Assembly: GCA_017547865.1 (NCBI GenBank)
Contig: JAFYOA010000178.1
Location: 1-5,891 of the forward strand
Direction: 5' to 3'
Origin: Clostridia bacterium
GTDB lineage: Bacteria > Bacillota_A > Clostridia > Oscillospirales > Acutalibacteraceae
Length of the DNA stretch: 5,891 nucleotides
A model generated the notes under the pieces. The model did no database searches. It was not told the origin of the DNA and worked only from the letters and a program-made list of their open reading frames with translations. Made by a program: the position numbers and the translations under genes. Position 1 is the stretch's first letter, and each line of letters opens with the position of its first letter. This document shows, piece by piece, positions 1 to 5,891 of this stretch.

Positions 1-195
1 CGAGAACTCGGCTTTACCCATCAAGTTGATACGTTCAGGATCAAAATACTCGTAATAACCATTCAGTTCAATACCGGGACGATTCACGTTTGCGGAACGG
101 ATCAAAATTTCATCCGCACTGCAGGGCATATAAAATTCATGCAGAGCAAGTTCTTTTATAAGCTTGCTCAGGGCAACAGTATATTCATTGGACAT
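1..195 (-). CDS. hprK: HPr kinase/phosphorylase, N-terminal fragment (3' end outside window)
   Basis: HprK phosphorylates HPr of the sugar phosphotransferase system on its regulatory serine and also dephosphorylates it. In Firmicutes this drives CcpA-dependent carbon catabolite control in the cytoplasm. Only the first 65 codons are here, starting at ATG 193-195 and open to the window edge. The visible part is the N-terminal domain. It contains NVNRPGIELNGYYEYFDPER (about residues 37-56) followed by INLMGKAEFS, which matches the family pattern of S-R/N-R-P-G-[IL]-x-[IL]-x-G-[YF], then a Y/F-rich stretch, E-R-[IV] and a G-K-x-E segment. The start is supported by GGAGG eight bases upstream. The Walker A catalytic loop and the HprK signature lie beyond position 1, so activity cannot be judged. 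It follows recN on the same strand after a 65-nt AT-rich gap and may have its own promoter. Identity rests on the N-terminal domain alone but the match is clear. Confidence 0.9.
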   Translation of the reverse strand, partial: MSNEYTVALSKLIKELALHEFYMPCSADEILIRSANVNRPGIELNGYYEYFDPERINLMGKAEFS

Positions 196-203
196 ACAGA
201 TTT

Positions 204-208
204 CCTCC
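204..208 (-). promoter_or_regulatory. Ribosome binding site of hprK
   Basis: On the minus strand this reads GGAGG, within GGGAGG, with eight bases before the ATG at 193-195. It is a near-perfect anti-Shine-Dalgarno match and fixes the hprK start. Confidence 0.8.
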
Positions 209-209
209 C

Positions 210-260
210 GTCTACATAATATCTAATAAATTTTAAAGAATATATACCAAAAAACGAAAC
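210..260 (-). promoter_or_regulatory. AT-rich recN-hprK spacer, possible hprK promoter
   Basis: This is the main non-coding stretch of the window and is strikingly AT-rich compared with its neighbours. On the minus strand it holds two -10-like hexamers, TAAAAT (230-235) and TATTAT (216-221). Neither has a convincing -35 box at 16-18 bp, so a promoter is only an inference from base composition and position. A run of six T (249-254) follows the recN stop closely, but I see no GC-rich stem before it, so it is not called a terminator. Confidence 0.3.
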
Positions 261-1928
261 TCACTCTTCTCCGCGCAGCATTTCTTCCGCCATTTTCAGT
301 CGGAGAGGGGTGATCTCACCGCCGCTGACGATGCGCGCAATTTCACGTTTGCGTGCTTCCATATCCAGCGAATTTACGTTGGTAAATGTGCGTTCACCAT
401 CCACATGCTTTTCAATCAGGAAATGGTGATCACCCATGGCTGCGATCTGCGCCAGGTGTGTAACGCAAAGCACCTGATGACTGCCAGCCACCTCTTTCAG
501 TTTTTGTCCTACTTTTCTGGCGCTCAAACCACTGATGCCGGTGTCGATTTCATCGAAAATGAACGTTCCGATGTCATCGTTTCCTGCCAAAACCGTTTTT
601 ATCGCCAGCATGATACGGGACAATTCACCGCCGGAGGCGATCTTCGCCATGGGCCGCGGCTCTTCGCCCGGGTTGGTGGAAATTAAAAACTGCAGCTTAT
701 CGCATCCCAATGCATGCAGAGAGGTGCGCAGCTGCTCCACGCAAAACACCACATTGGGCATATTCAGAAATGCCAGTTCATTTTTTACGCGCTGCGAAAA
801 ATCGGCAGCTGCACTGTGACGCATGGCAGAAAGTTCTTTTGCCAAAGCGATCGCTTTTTCCTTGGCTGCATCAAAAGCAGCCTCCAGTTCTTCGATCTTC
901 TCATCCGAAAGCTCGATTCCCAGCAGTTCTTCTTTGCTGCGTTCCAAAAATCCCAGCATTTCTTCTTCTGTTTCGCCGTATTTTAAACCAAGGCGATACA
1001 GATAGTCCAGCCGATCTTCCACGACGTTCAGTTCTTCCGCATCAAACGAAAGTGTTTCACTGCAGCCGCGCAGCGTTTCCACTGCATCCTGCAGCGCATA
1101 AGCCGCATCCCGCAGCTGCTGGGCGGCAGGATGCACGTCCGAAAGAATCTGTGCCGCACTTTCTGCAGAAGCCGCCGCATTTTCCGTCAACTGCATTGCG
1201 CCATCCTGGTCTTCGTCCCCATCCAGCGCGGATAAGGCTTCGTACAAAAAGGCTGCAATCTTCTCGCTGTTGCGCATTACATCGCGCCGCTGCTTCAGTT
1301 CTTCAATCTCACCGAGACGAATGCCCGCATTTTCCAGTTCTTCGATCTGGTAACGCAACAAATCCGTCCGCCGTGCCTTTTGGGTTTCATCCGCAGTCAG
1401 TGCGTCCAGCTGTGCCATAATGGCACGAAGCTCGCTGTATGCCTGTTCATAGGCGTGCAGAATTTCTCCATGCCCGCCATACGCGTCAATGTACCGAACA
1501 TGAAGATCCGGTGTCATCAACTCATAGCTTTCGTGCTGGCCTAAAATTGCTACAAGCCGTTCTCCAAGTTCCTTAAGAACAGAGACCGTCGCCGGGCGGC
1601 CACCGATCTTGCACACGCTTTTACCCTCCGGACGCAGCGTACGCTGGATCAGCAAAGTGCCATCACTCTCAACTTCATAACCAAGGGAAGCGAGCTTTTC
1701 CACTGCCGAACCCGACAGATCGGAAAACACGGCAGAAACCTGTGCAGAAGCAGCGCCGGTACGGATCAGTTCTTTGGACATCCGTTCACCACGGATTGCC
1801 TGGATCGCATCGATGATAATCGATTTACCGGCACCGGTCTCACCGGTCAGCACGTTGAAGCCGGCTTCGAAGTCAATGGCGGCACGCTCGATCACGGCGA
1901 TATTTTCAATATAAAGTTGTGAAAGCAT
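261..1928 (-). CDS. recN: DNA repair protein RecN (SMC-like ATPase)
   Basis: RecN is a cytoplasmic SMC-family ATPase recruited early to DNA double-strand breaks, where it helps hold DNA together for RecA-dependent repair. The 555-residue length is normal for the family. The N-terminal ATPase half starts with MLSQLYIENIAVIE and carries Walker A GETGAGKS (residues 29-36) and the GQHE motif (130-133). The middle, about 155-380, is rich in Glu, Ala, Leu and Lys and looks like the antiparallel coiled-coil arms, which are shorter in RecN than in Smc. The C-terminal half has the ABC signature in KIASGGELSRIM (429-440), Walker B IFDEIDTG (457-464), the switch histidine H491 in VTHLAQIA, and the typical terminal SGGEIT (535-540). 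All catalytic motifs are intact. ATG 1926-1928 is supported by GGAGGT six bases upstream. The gene begins 24 nt after argR, the usual partner order in Firmicutes. The repressor next door is not known to control recN specifically. Confidence 0.97.
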   Translation of the reverse strand: MLSQLYIENIAVIERAAIDFEAGFNVLTGETGAGKSIIIDAIQAIRGERMSKELIRTGAASAQVSAVFSDLSGSAVEKLASLGYEVESDGTLLIQRTLRPEGKSVCKIGGRPATVSVLKELGERLVAILGQHESYELMTPDLHVRYIDAYGGHGEILHAYEQAYSELRAIMAQLDALTADETQKARRTDLLRYQIEELENAGIRLGEIEELKQRRDVMRNSEKIAAFLYEALSALDGDEDQDGAMQLTENAAASAESAAQILSDVHPAAQQLRDAAYALQDAVETLRGCSETLSFDAEELNVVEDRLDYLYRLGLKYGETEEEMLGFLERSKEELLGIELSDEKIEELEAAFDAAKEKAIALAKELSAMRHSAAADFSQRVKNELAFLNMPNVVFCVEQLRTSLHALGCDKLQFLISTNPGEEPRPMAKIASGGELSRIMLAIKTVLAGNDDIGTFIFDEIDTGISGLSARKVGQKLKEVAGSHQVLCVTHLAQIAAMGDHHFLIEKHVDGERTFTNVNSLDMEARKREIARIVSGGEITPLRLKMAEEMLRGEE

Positions 1929-1934
1929 CGCGAC

Positions 1935-1940
1935 ACCTCC
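1935..1940 (-). promoter_or_regulatory. Ribosome binding site of recN
   Basis: The minus strand reads GGAGGT with a six-base spacer to the ATG at 1926-1928. It lies in the 24-nt gap after the argR stop and supports the N-terminal MLSQLYIENI start. Confidence 0.8.
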
Positions 1941-1952
1941 ACCGGCAGAAAA

Positions 1953-2408
1953 TCATTTTCCGCCTACTACTTTTTTCAGTTCATCCTGCATGTCCAGTGC
2001 CTGCGCTTCGGTTTTGCAAATCACCAGAATGGTGTCCTCACCGGCCAGGGTACCCACAAACGGGCGGGGCTGCATGGAATCGATGGCGGCACACACCGCC
2101 TGGGCCATACCGGTCATGGTCTTAACGACCACCAGATTGCCGGCCGCTTCGATCATACGGACGGAATCATGGAACATGGACAGGAATTTGGTAGAAATAT
2201 CCTGTGCATCCTCTTTGCCGGTGGTATATTTATATTTTCCGCTGCCGGAAAGCGACTTAACAAGCCGCAGCTCTTTGATATCGCGGGAAACCGTGGCCTG
2301 AGTCACATCAAATCCACTTTCCCGCAGGCAGCGCAGCAATTCCTCCTGGGTATCGATATCTCTTTCTGCGATCAGTTCAAGAATTTTTGCATGACGTCTG
2401 GTTTTCAT
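1953..2408 (-). CDS. argR: Arginine repressor ArgR/AhrC
   Basis: ArgR is a hexameric, arginine-responsive DNA-binding protein that represses arginine biosynthesis and, in Bacilli, activates catabolism by binding ARG boxes. The 151-residue length is typical. Residues 1-65 form the winged helix-turn-helix, with the family hallmark TQATVSRDIKELRLVK (36-51) containing the recognition helix, and a wing GSGKYKYT (55-62). Residues about 75-150 form the oligomerisation and arginine-binding domain, with NLVVVKTMTGMAQAVCAAID (91-110) and the ligand motif GTLAGEDTILVI (119-130). The usual motif is G-T-[IL]-[AC]-G-D-D-T. Here the first Asp is Glu (E124, codon GAG at 2037-2039) while D125 is kept. ATG 2406-2408 is preceded by GGAGG at nine bases. 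The gene lies 21 nt after tlyA and 24 nt before recN, so it is probably transcribed from an upstream promoter. I saw no ARG-box-like palindrome just upstream that would suggest autoregulation. Confidence 0.96.
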   Translation of the reverse strand: MKTRRHAKILELIAERDIDTQEELLRCLRESGFDVTQATVSRDIKELRLVKSLSGSGKYKYTTGKEDAQDISTKFLSMFHDSVRMIEAAGNLVVVKTMTGMAQAVCAAIDSMQPRPFVGTLAGEDTILVICKTEAQALDMQDELKKVVGGK

Positions 2409-2417
2409 AGTCCATTC

Positions 2418-2423
2418 CCTCCC
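2418..2423 (-). promoter_or_regulatory. Ribosome binding site of argR
   Basis: The minus strand reads GGGAGG, with nine bases between the core GGAGG and the ATG at 2406-2408. It occupies the 21-nt gap between the tlyA stop and argR, leaving no room for a separate promoter there. Confidence 0.75.
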
Positions 2424-2429
2424 AGGATA

Positions 2430-3239
2430 TCAACCGTTCAGAGCGGCGTGAGATTCCGCCACCAGTGCCGGGATATCCAGTGTTATTTTTATGGTTGCAT
2501 CTGCGCTCTTCTGCAGATAAATCAGATACTCAATATTGCCCTCCGGCCCCTTCACCGGAGAATAAGTAAGACCAAGCACGTCATACCCGATCTCCAAAGC
2601 CAAAGAAACGATCTTTTGAATTACTTCTTCATGCACCTTGGGATCGCGCACAACACCCTTTTTTCCGACCTTCTCGCGCCCTGCCTCAAACTGCGGTTTG
2701 ATAAGGCACACACAAGCACCGTTTTCTCCCAACAGTTCCCACGCAGGCGGAAGGATCAGTGACAGCGAAATAAACGAAACGTCCACGCTGAAAAAGTCCA
2801 CATCTTCCGGCACCTGCTCGTGGGTGAGATACCGGGCATTGGTACGCTCCATATTGACTACACGCTCATCGGTACGCAGTTTCCAGGCCAATTGGCCATA
2901 ACCCACATCCACCGCGTACACTTTTACCGCGCCGTTTTGCAGCATACAATCGGTGAAACCGCCGGTGGAAGCACCGATGTCCATGCAAACGTATCCGTTC
3001 AAATCAATCGGGAACGACTGCATAGCCTTTTCCAGCTTCAATCCACCGCGGCTGACATACTGCAGTTTTTGCCCCCGGACTTCCGGGATAGTTCCATCCG
3101 GGAATGTTTCACCGGGTTTATCGTATTTTTCACCCTGCACATATACACTGCCAGCCATAATCAGCGCCTTAGCTTTTTCACGGCTTTCGGCCAGTCCAAG
3201 TTCAAAGAGCAGGACATCCAGTCTCTTCTTCTGTGCCAT
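2430..3239 (-). CDS. tlyA: TlyA-family rRNA (cytidine-2'-O)-methyltransferase
   Basis: TlyA (B. subtilis YqxC family) uses S-adenosylmethionine to methylate ribose 2'-OH groups of rRNA. In mycobacteria the sites are C1920 of 23S and, for the longer type II form, also C1409 of 16S rRNA. Older databases call it hemolysin A. The 269-residue protein has an N-terminal S4 RNA-binding domain (about 5-62, with RLDVLLFELGLAESREKAK and AGSVYVQG) and an FtsJ/RrmJ-type methyltransferase domain from about residue 63. Visible are RGGLKLEKA (64-72), the SAM-binding loop DIGASTGGFT (87-96), SVDVSFIS (151-158), KPQFEAGRE (181-189) and GPEGNIEYL (231-239). These place a probable catalytic K68-D153-K181-E237 tetrad, all present. 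The length is close to mycobacterial type II TlyA, but that subtype call is inference. The start overlaps the dxs end by 38 nt; AGGGG six bases upstream and the conserved N-terminus KKRLDVLL support it. Confidence 0.95.
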   Translation of the reverse strand: MAQKKRLDVLLFELGLAESREKAKALIMAGSVYVQGEKYDKPGETFPDGTIPEVRGQKLQYVSRGGLKLEKAMQSFPIDLNGYVCMDIGASTGGFTDCMLQNGAVKVYAVDVGYGQLAWKLRTDERVVNMERTNARYLTHEQVPEDVDFFSVDVSFISLSLILPPAWELLGENGACVCLIKPQFEAGREKVGKKGVVRDPKVHEEVIQKIVSLALEIGYDVLGLTYSPVKGPEGNIEYLIYLQKSADATIKITLDIPALVAESHAALNG

Positions 3240-5100
3240 GGTATTCCCCTTTCCCTGTTAAAATCATTTGCTCCAACCCGGCTGCATCCAAACCAAAACC
3301 ATGGAGAATCGCATCCGGCTGGGCATGCGGGATAAACATATTCGGCACCGCACGGTGCACAAAACGGCCGTTGAAATCGTTTTTCATCAGGAGAGCCGCA
3401 AAATGTTCTCCCACGCTTCCCTCGGCCACACTTTCTTCTGCAAAATAAACTTCCCTGGCTTGCAGGCAGACTTTCACCGCAGCGGGGTCAATCGGCTGAA
3501 TCCGGTTCAACTTCAAAATCTGCACATTGATTCCGCTATCCCGCAGAACTTTCCGTGCTTCTGCAGCGGCAGAAAACGTTCGTCCGTAGGTCACCAAGAT
3601 ACGCTCAGAAGATTCTCCAAACAACTGCCACGGAGAACCCGAACTTTCAAATCCATCCGGCCGGAATCCTTCTTTTCCACGCGGATAACGCACAACAGAT
3701 ACACAAGGCTCATCCACAGAACAGCGAAGCATTTCACGGCACTCCGCATAATAAGCGGGAGAATATATCTGCACCCCCGGTACTGTACGAAGGAAAGACA
3801 CATCGAACACACCCTGGTGTGTCTCGCCATCATTGCCGACAATGCCGGCACGGTCCACCGCCAGTGTAATGTTCACCTGCTGCAGCGCGGCATCATGCAA
3901 AATTTGGTCATACGCCCGCTGCAAAAAAGTAGAGTACACAGCAAATACCGGCTTCATACCGTTTGCTGCCAAACCACCGGCAAAGGTAACTGCGTGGCCT
4001 TCGGCAATGCCGACATCGAAAAAACGATCCGGATACGACCGACGAAACTTATCCAGGCCGGTACCAATATCCATAGCAGCCGTAATTCCGCAAACAGCAG
4101 GATCGCGAGCAGCCAACTCACAGATCGAATCTGAAAAAACATCTGAAAAAGAAGAAGAAACAGATTCTTTCACGCCCTTATCCGGGTCAAAAGGAGAAAC
4201 ACCGTGGTAAGCGCCGGGATTATCTTCCGCAGGGGTATAGCCCCTTCCCTTTTGTGTTACAACATGAACCAAAACGGGACGATCCATTTCCTTTACAGAC
4301 TGCAGAACCTGCAAAAGTCCGGGGAGATCGTGTCCGTCGATGGGACCGTAGTACGAAAAACCAAGATCATCGAACATATTTCCCCGGTAAATCAGCTTTT
4401 TAATTTTATTTTTAACGCCCCTGATCCAACCTGCCACCGGCACACCCACCAGAGGAATGTGCTCCAAACCACGTTCGATACCGGATTTTACACGCAAATA
4501 GTTCGGCTTGGTGCGAATGGAGGTAAGATGCCGGGACATGGAACCCACATTCTTGGAGATAGACATATCGTTATCATTGAGAATAACGATAAAATTCCGC
4601 TTGGAACGACCGGCATTGTTCAATCCCTCATAGGCAAGACCACCGGAAAGCGCGCCGTCGCCGATTACAGCTACCGTGTGTCCATCGCTTTTCTTCAGCC
4701 GCTCTGCGCAGGCAAGGCCATAGGCTGCAGAGATCGAAGTACTGCTGTGGCCACTGGTCAGCGGATCATATACGCTTTCGCGCCGATTCGGAAAACCGGA
4801 AATGCCGCCCTTTTGCCGTAAGGTACCAAACTGTTCGTATCGGCCGGTCAATAGTTTATGGGCATACGTTTGATGGCCCACATCCCATACGATCTTATCT
4901 TTCGACAGATCGAAAACCCGATCCAGCGCTACGGTCAATTCCACCACGCCTAAATTGGACGCGAGATGACCACCGTTGGCTGCAACGGTCTGGATGATTA
5001 CATCACGTATTTCCCGGCAAAGCGATTCCAGCTCCTCTTCTGGCAGTGCCCGCAAATCTTCGGCACTTTTTATACCGGCCAAAAGCCGCTTATTCTCCAT
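3202..5100 (-). CDS. dxs: 1-deoxy-D-xylulose-5-phosphate synthase
   Basis: Dxs condenses pyruvate with glyceraldehyde 3-phosphate to 1-deoxy-D-xylulose 5-phosphate, the first and flux-controlling step of the MEP isoprenoid pathway. DXP also feeds thiamine and pyridoxal phosphate synthesis. It is a cytoplasmic, thiamine diphosphate-dependent homodimer. The 632-residue length is normal. The first domain has GGHLASNLGVVELT (43-56, with H45 matching the E. coli catalytic His49), DVGHQTYAHK (73-82), GHSSTSISAAYG (117-128) and the ThDP/Mg motif GDGALSGG (147-154) through NDNDMSIS (175-182). The pyrimidine-binding domain has DVGIAEGHAVTFAGG (362-376, E367 matching E. coli Glu370), STFLQRAYDQ (390-399) and DRAGIVGNDGETHQG (416-430, with H428). 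YPRG (472-475) precedes the C-terminal transketolase domain, which runs to about 610. Start ATG 5098-5100 overlaps the lgt stop by 11 nt, and the last 38 nt overlap tlyA. The final residues TEEETGCPAL are not recognisable family sequence. All catalytic residues I can place are intact. Confidence 0.97.
   Translation of the reverse strand: MENKRLLAGIKSAEDLRALPEEELESLCREIRDVIIQTVAANGGHLASNLGVVELTVALDRVFDLSKDKIVWDVGHQTYAHKLLTGRYEQFGTLRQKGGISGFPNRRESVYDPLTSGHSSTSISAAYGLACAERLKKSDGHTVAVIGDGALSGGLAYEGLNNAGRSKRNFIVILNDNDMSISKNVGSMSRHLTSIRTKPNYLRVKSGIERGLEHIPLVGVPVAGWIRGVKNKIKKLIYRGNMFDDLGFSYYGPIDGHDLPGLLQVLQSVKEMDRPVLVHVVTQKGRGYTPAEDNPGAYHGVSPFDPDKGVKESVSSSFSDVFSDSICELAARDPAVCGITAAMDIGTGLDKFRRSYPDRFFDVGIAEGHAVTFAGGLAANGMKPVFAVYSTFLQRAYDQILHDAALQQVNITLAVDRAGIVGNDGETHQGVFDVSFLRTVPGVQIYSPAYYAECREMLRCSVDEPCVSVVRYPRGKEGFRPDGFESSGSPWQLFGESSERILVTYGRTFSAAAEARKVLRDSGINVQILKLNRIQPIDPAAVKVCLQAREVYFAEESVAEGSVGEHFAALLMKNDFNGRFVHRAVPNMFIPHAQPDAILHGFGLDAAGLEQMILTGKGEYHGTEEETGCPAL
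3246..3250 (-). promoter_or_regulatory. Ribosome binding site of tlyA, inside dxs
   Basis: The minus strand reads AGGGG with six bases to the ATG at 3237-3239. The whole site lies within the last codons of dxs, so ribosomes finishing dxs pass over it. This fits translational coupling, an inference from position. Confidence 0.6.
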
Positions 5101-5891
5101 CGTTTTCTTCCTTATCCTGTGAAGCTACAACATTTTCGTCGGCCAGTTCCGCGGTGGGGTCTCCTGTTTCCTCAGCGCTCACTTCTTCCGCAACAGGCAA
5201 TTCATCCCGAATGGCGTTCAGCTCCATAACAGCACGGGCACCACAACCGGTCAGCAGCGTACGGCGACGCAGGGCAACCAACAGCAAAAGTGCAGTAAAA
5301 ACAGTAACCAGCGCCACCAGCTGCGACACCTTTACTTCTGCTACGAGCAGATTGATATACAGACTGTCCGTACGCAAGCTCTCAATAAAGAAACGGCCAC
5401 TGCCATACCAAATCAGATACATCAAAAACGTCTGTCCGTCATACCGGCGCAGTTTACGGGTAAAGAAGTGTAAAAGCACAAAACCCATCAGGCACCAGAG
5501 GGACTCGTACAGGAAGCACGGATGAACGGCTACGTTGCCTGTTCCCTCGCTGAGCATACCCCAAGGCAGGTCGGTAGGAGATCCAAAAGCTTCCTGGTTC
5601 ATAAAATTGCCCCAACGGCCAACACACTGGCCGATCAGAAAACCAAGCACGGCAACATCCAATACAGCAGGTACGCTCATCTTACGAAGACGAGCCACCA
5701 GCGCGCCGCTGCCCAAACCGGCAATGATGCCGCCGTAAATACCAAGGCCGCCGGCTGTAATGTTGAAAATCTGCATCGGGTCATTCCGGTATGTATCACC
5801 GGGGTAAAAAATTACATAATACAGCCGCGCACCGATCAGGCCGGCCACCACACCAACGATGATGGCGTCCAGCAGATGATCGGCATTGATA
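5090..5891 (-). CDS. lgt: Prolipoprotein diacylglyceryl transferase, C-terminal part (5' end outside window)
   Basis: Lgt is an integral membrane enzyme that moves diacylglycerol from phosphatidylglycerol to the lipobox cysteine of prolipoproteins, the first step of lipoprotein maturation. The frame is open to the right edge: 266 codons are visible, starting INADHLLD, and roughly 45-50 N-terminal residues are missing by comparison with E. coli Lgt. A GTG at 5849-5851 is not the start, because the reading frame and homology continue upstream. Landmarks in window numbering are GARLYYVIF (20-28), GGLGIYGGIIAG (47-58), the family signature GRWGNFMNQEAFG (91-103, positions 5582-5620), HPCFLYESL (123-131) and RFFIESLRTDSLY (166-178). 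Several hydrophobic membrane segments lie between, the last ending about residue 207 at a basic RRR. Tyr52 sits where E. coli has the important His103; Tyr here is also seen in other Gram-positives. After the last membrane segment comes an acidic tail of about 50 residues. The stop overlaps dxs by 11 nt. Confidence 0.95.
   Translation of the reverse strand, partial: INADHLLDAIIVGVVAGLIGARLYYVIFYPGDTYRNDPMQIFNITAGGLGIYGGIIAGLGSGALVARLRKMSVPAVLDVAVLGFLIGQCVGRWGNFMNQEAFGSPTDLPWGMLSEGTGNVAVHPCFLYESLWCLMGFVLLHFFTRKLRRYDGQTFLMYLIWYGSGRFFIESLRTDSLYINLLVAEVKVSQLVALVTVFTALLLLVALRRRTLLTGCGARAVMELNAIRDELPVAEEVSAEETGDPTAELADENVVASQDKEENDGE
5108..5113 (-). promoter_or_regulatory. Ribosome binding site of dxs, inside lgt
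   Basis: The minus strand reads AAGGAA with seven bases to the ATG at 5098-5100. It lies in the last codons of lgt, weaker than the GGAGG sites of recN, argR and hprK, and consistent with coupling to lgt translation. Confidence 0.5.

Larger units (their letters stand above)
261..5891 (-). other. Probable co-transcribed block lgt-dxs-tlyA-argR-recN
   Basis: Five same-strand genes are joined by an 11-nt overlap, a 38-nt overlap, a 21-nt gap and a 24-nt gap, with no terminator-like hairpin plus T-run between any of them. This spacing is typical of one transcript. Internal promoters inside coding sequence cannot be excluded by eye. The promoter of the block lies beyond the right edge. Whether hprK, 65 nt further on, belongs to it is open. 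Confidence 0.65.

Noticed and set aside
144..169. Inverted repeat GAGCAAG / CTTGCTC with a 12-nt loop inside early hprK
   Set aside because: The 7-bp arms encode the ordinary HprK residues around LSKLIKELAL and no T-run follows; most likely coincidence within coding sequence.
245..265. T-run just after the recN stop as a Rho-independent terminator
   Set aside because: Six T on the minus strand (249-254) are not preceded by any stable GC-rich stem.
710..1420. Plus-strand open frame of 236 codons opposite recN
   Set aside because: It is rich in Pro, His, Arg and Ser with no family pattern, and lies wholly antisense to the conserved RecN frame; it is an antisense shadow.
2409..2480. ARG box for ArgR autoregulation upstream of argR
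   Set aside because: No AT-rich imperfect palindrome resembling an ARG box is visible; the space is a 21-nt gap plus the tlyA coding end.
3268..4134. Plus-strand open frame of 288 codons opposite dxs
   Set aside because: It has no recognisable domain, low-quality composition and no good ribosome binding site, and is fully antisense to intact dxs.
5238..5250. Lipobox-like LTGC near the end of Lgt
   Set aside because: It matches the lipobox pattern by chance. It lies after the last membrane helix and a basic RRR, in the cytoplasmic part, not after an N-terminal signal peptide.
5849..5851. GTG as the start of lgt
   Set aside because: The same frame stays open to the window edge, and the residues upstream fit the Lgt helix before GARLYYV; the true start is outside.

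Overview
The window is a compact, one-directional block of bacterial housekeeping genes, all on the minus strand. In transcription order (right to left) they are lgt (5' end outside the window), dxs, tlyA, argR, recN and hprK (3' end outside the window). Moderate GC, strong GGAGG-type ribosome binding sites, an ArgR/AhrC-type arginine repressor and an HPr kinase/phosphorylase point to a Firmicute. The dxs-tlyA-argR-recN order matches the block known from Bacilli and Clostridia. The protein sequences look most like a gut clostridium of the Oscillospiraceae/Ruminococcaceae type (Faecalibacterium/Gemmiger-like). That placement is an impression from sequence, not a search result.

Layout: positions 5090-5891 hold the C-terminal part of prolipoprotein diacylglyceryl transferase (Lgt), with an acidic C-terminal tail. 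Its stop overlaps the start of dxs by 11 nt. The dxs gene (3202-5100) encodes full-length 1-deoxy-D-xylulose-5-phosphate synthase and overlaps tlyA by 38 nt. The tlyA gene (2430-3239) encodes an S4-domain/FtsJ-fold rRNA 2'-O-methyltransferase. A 21-nt gap leads to argR (1953-2408), and a 24-nt gap leads to recN (261-1928). Then comes the only notable non-coding stretch, 65 nt of AT-rich sequence (196-260), before hprK (1-195, first 65 codons). There is no stretch over 300 bases without a gene.

The tight spacing and overlaps suggest that lgt through recN are co-transcribed, and that hprK may begin its own unit or be transcribed by read-through. The genes do not form one pathway. They cover lipoprotein lipidation (Lgt), isoprenoid precursor supply (Dxs), ribosome modification (TlyA), arginine-responsive regulation (ArgR), DNA break repair (RecN) and carbon catabolite control (HprK). 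No mobile element, CRISPR array, tRNA, rRNA or riboswitch was seen. I found no evidence of an undescribed system. The points worth a second look are small: an unusual gene neighbourhood, an Asp-to-Glu change in the ArgR arginine-binding motif, the long dxs/tlyA overlap and the Lgt tail.
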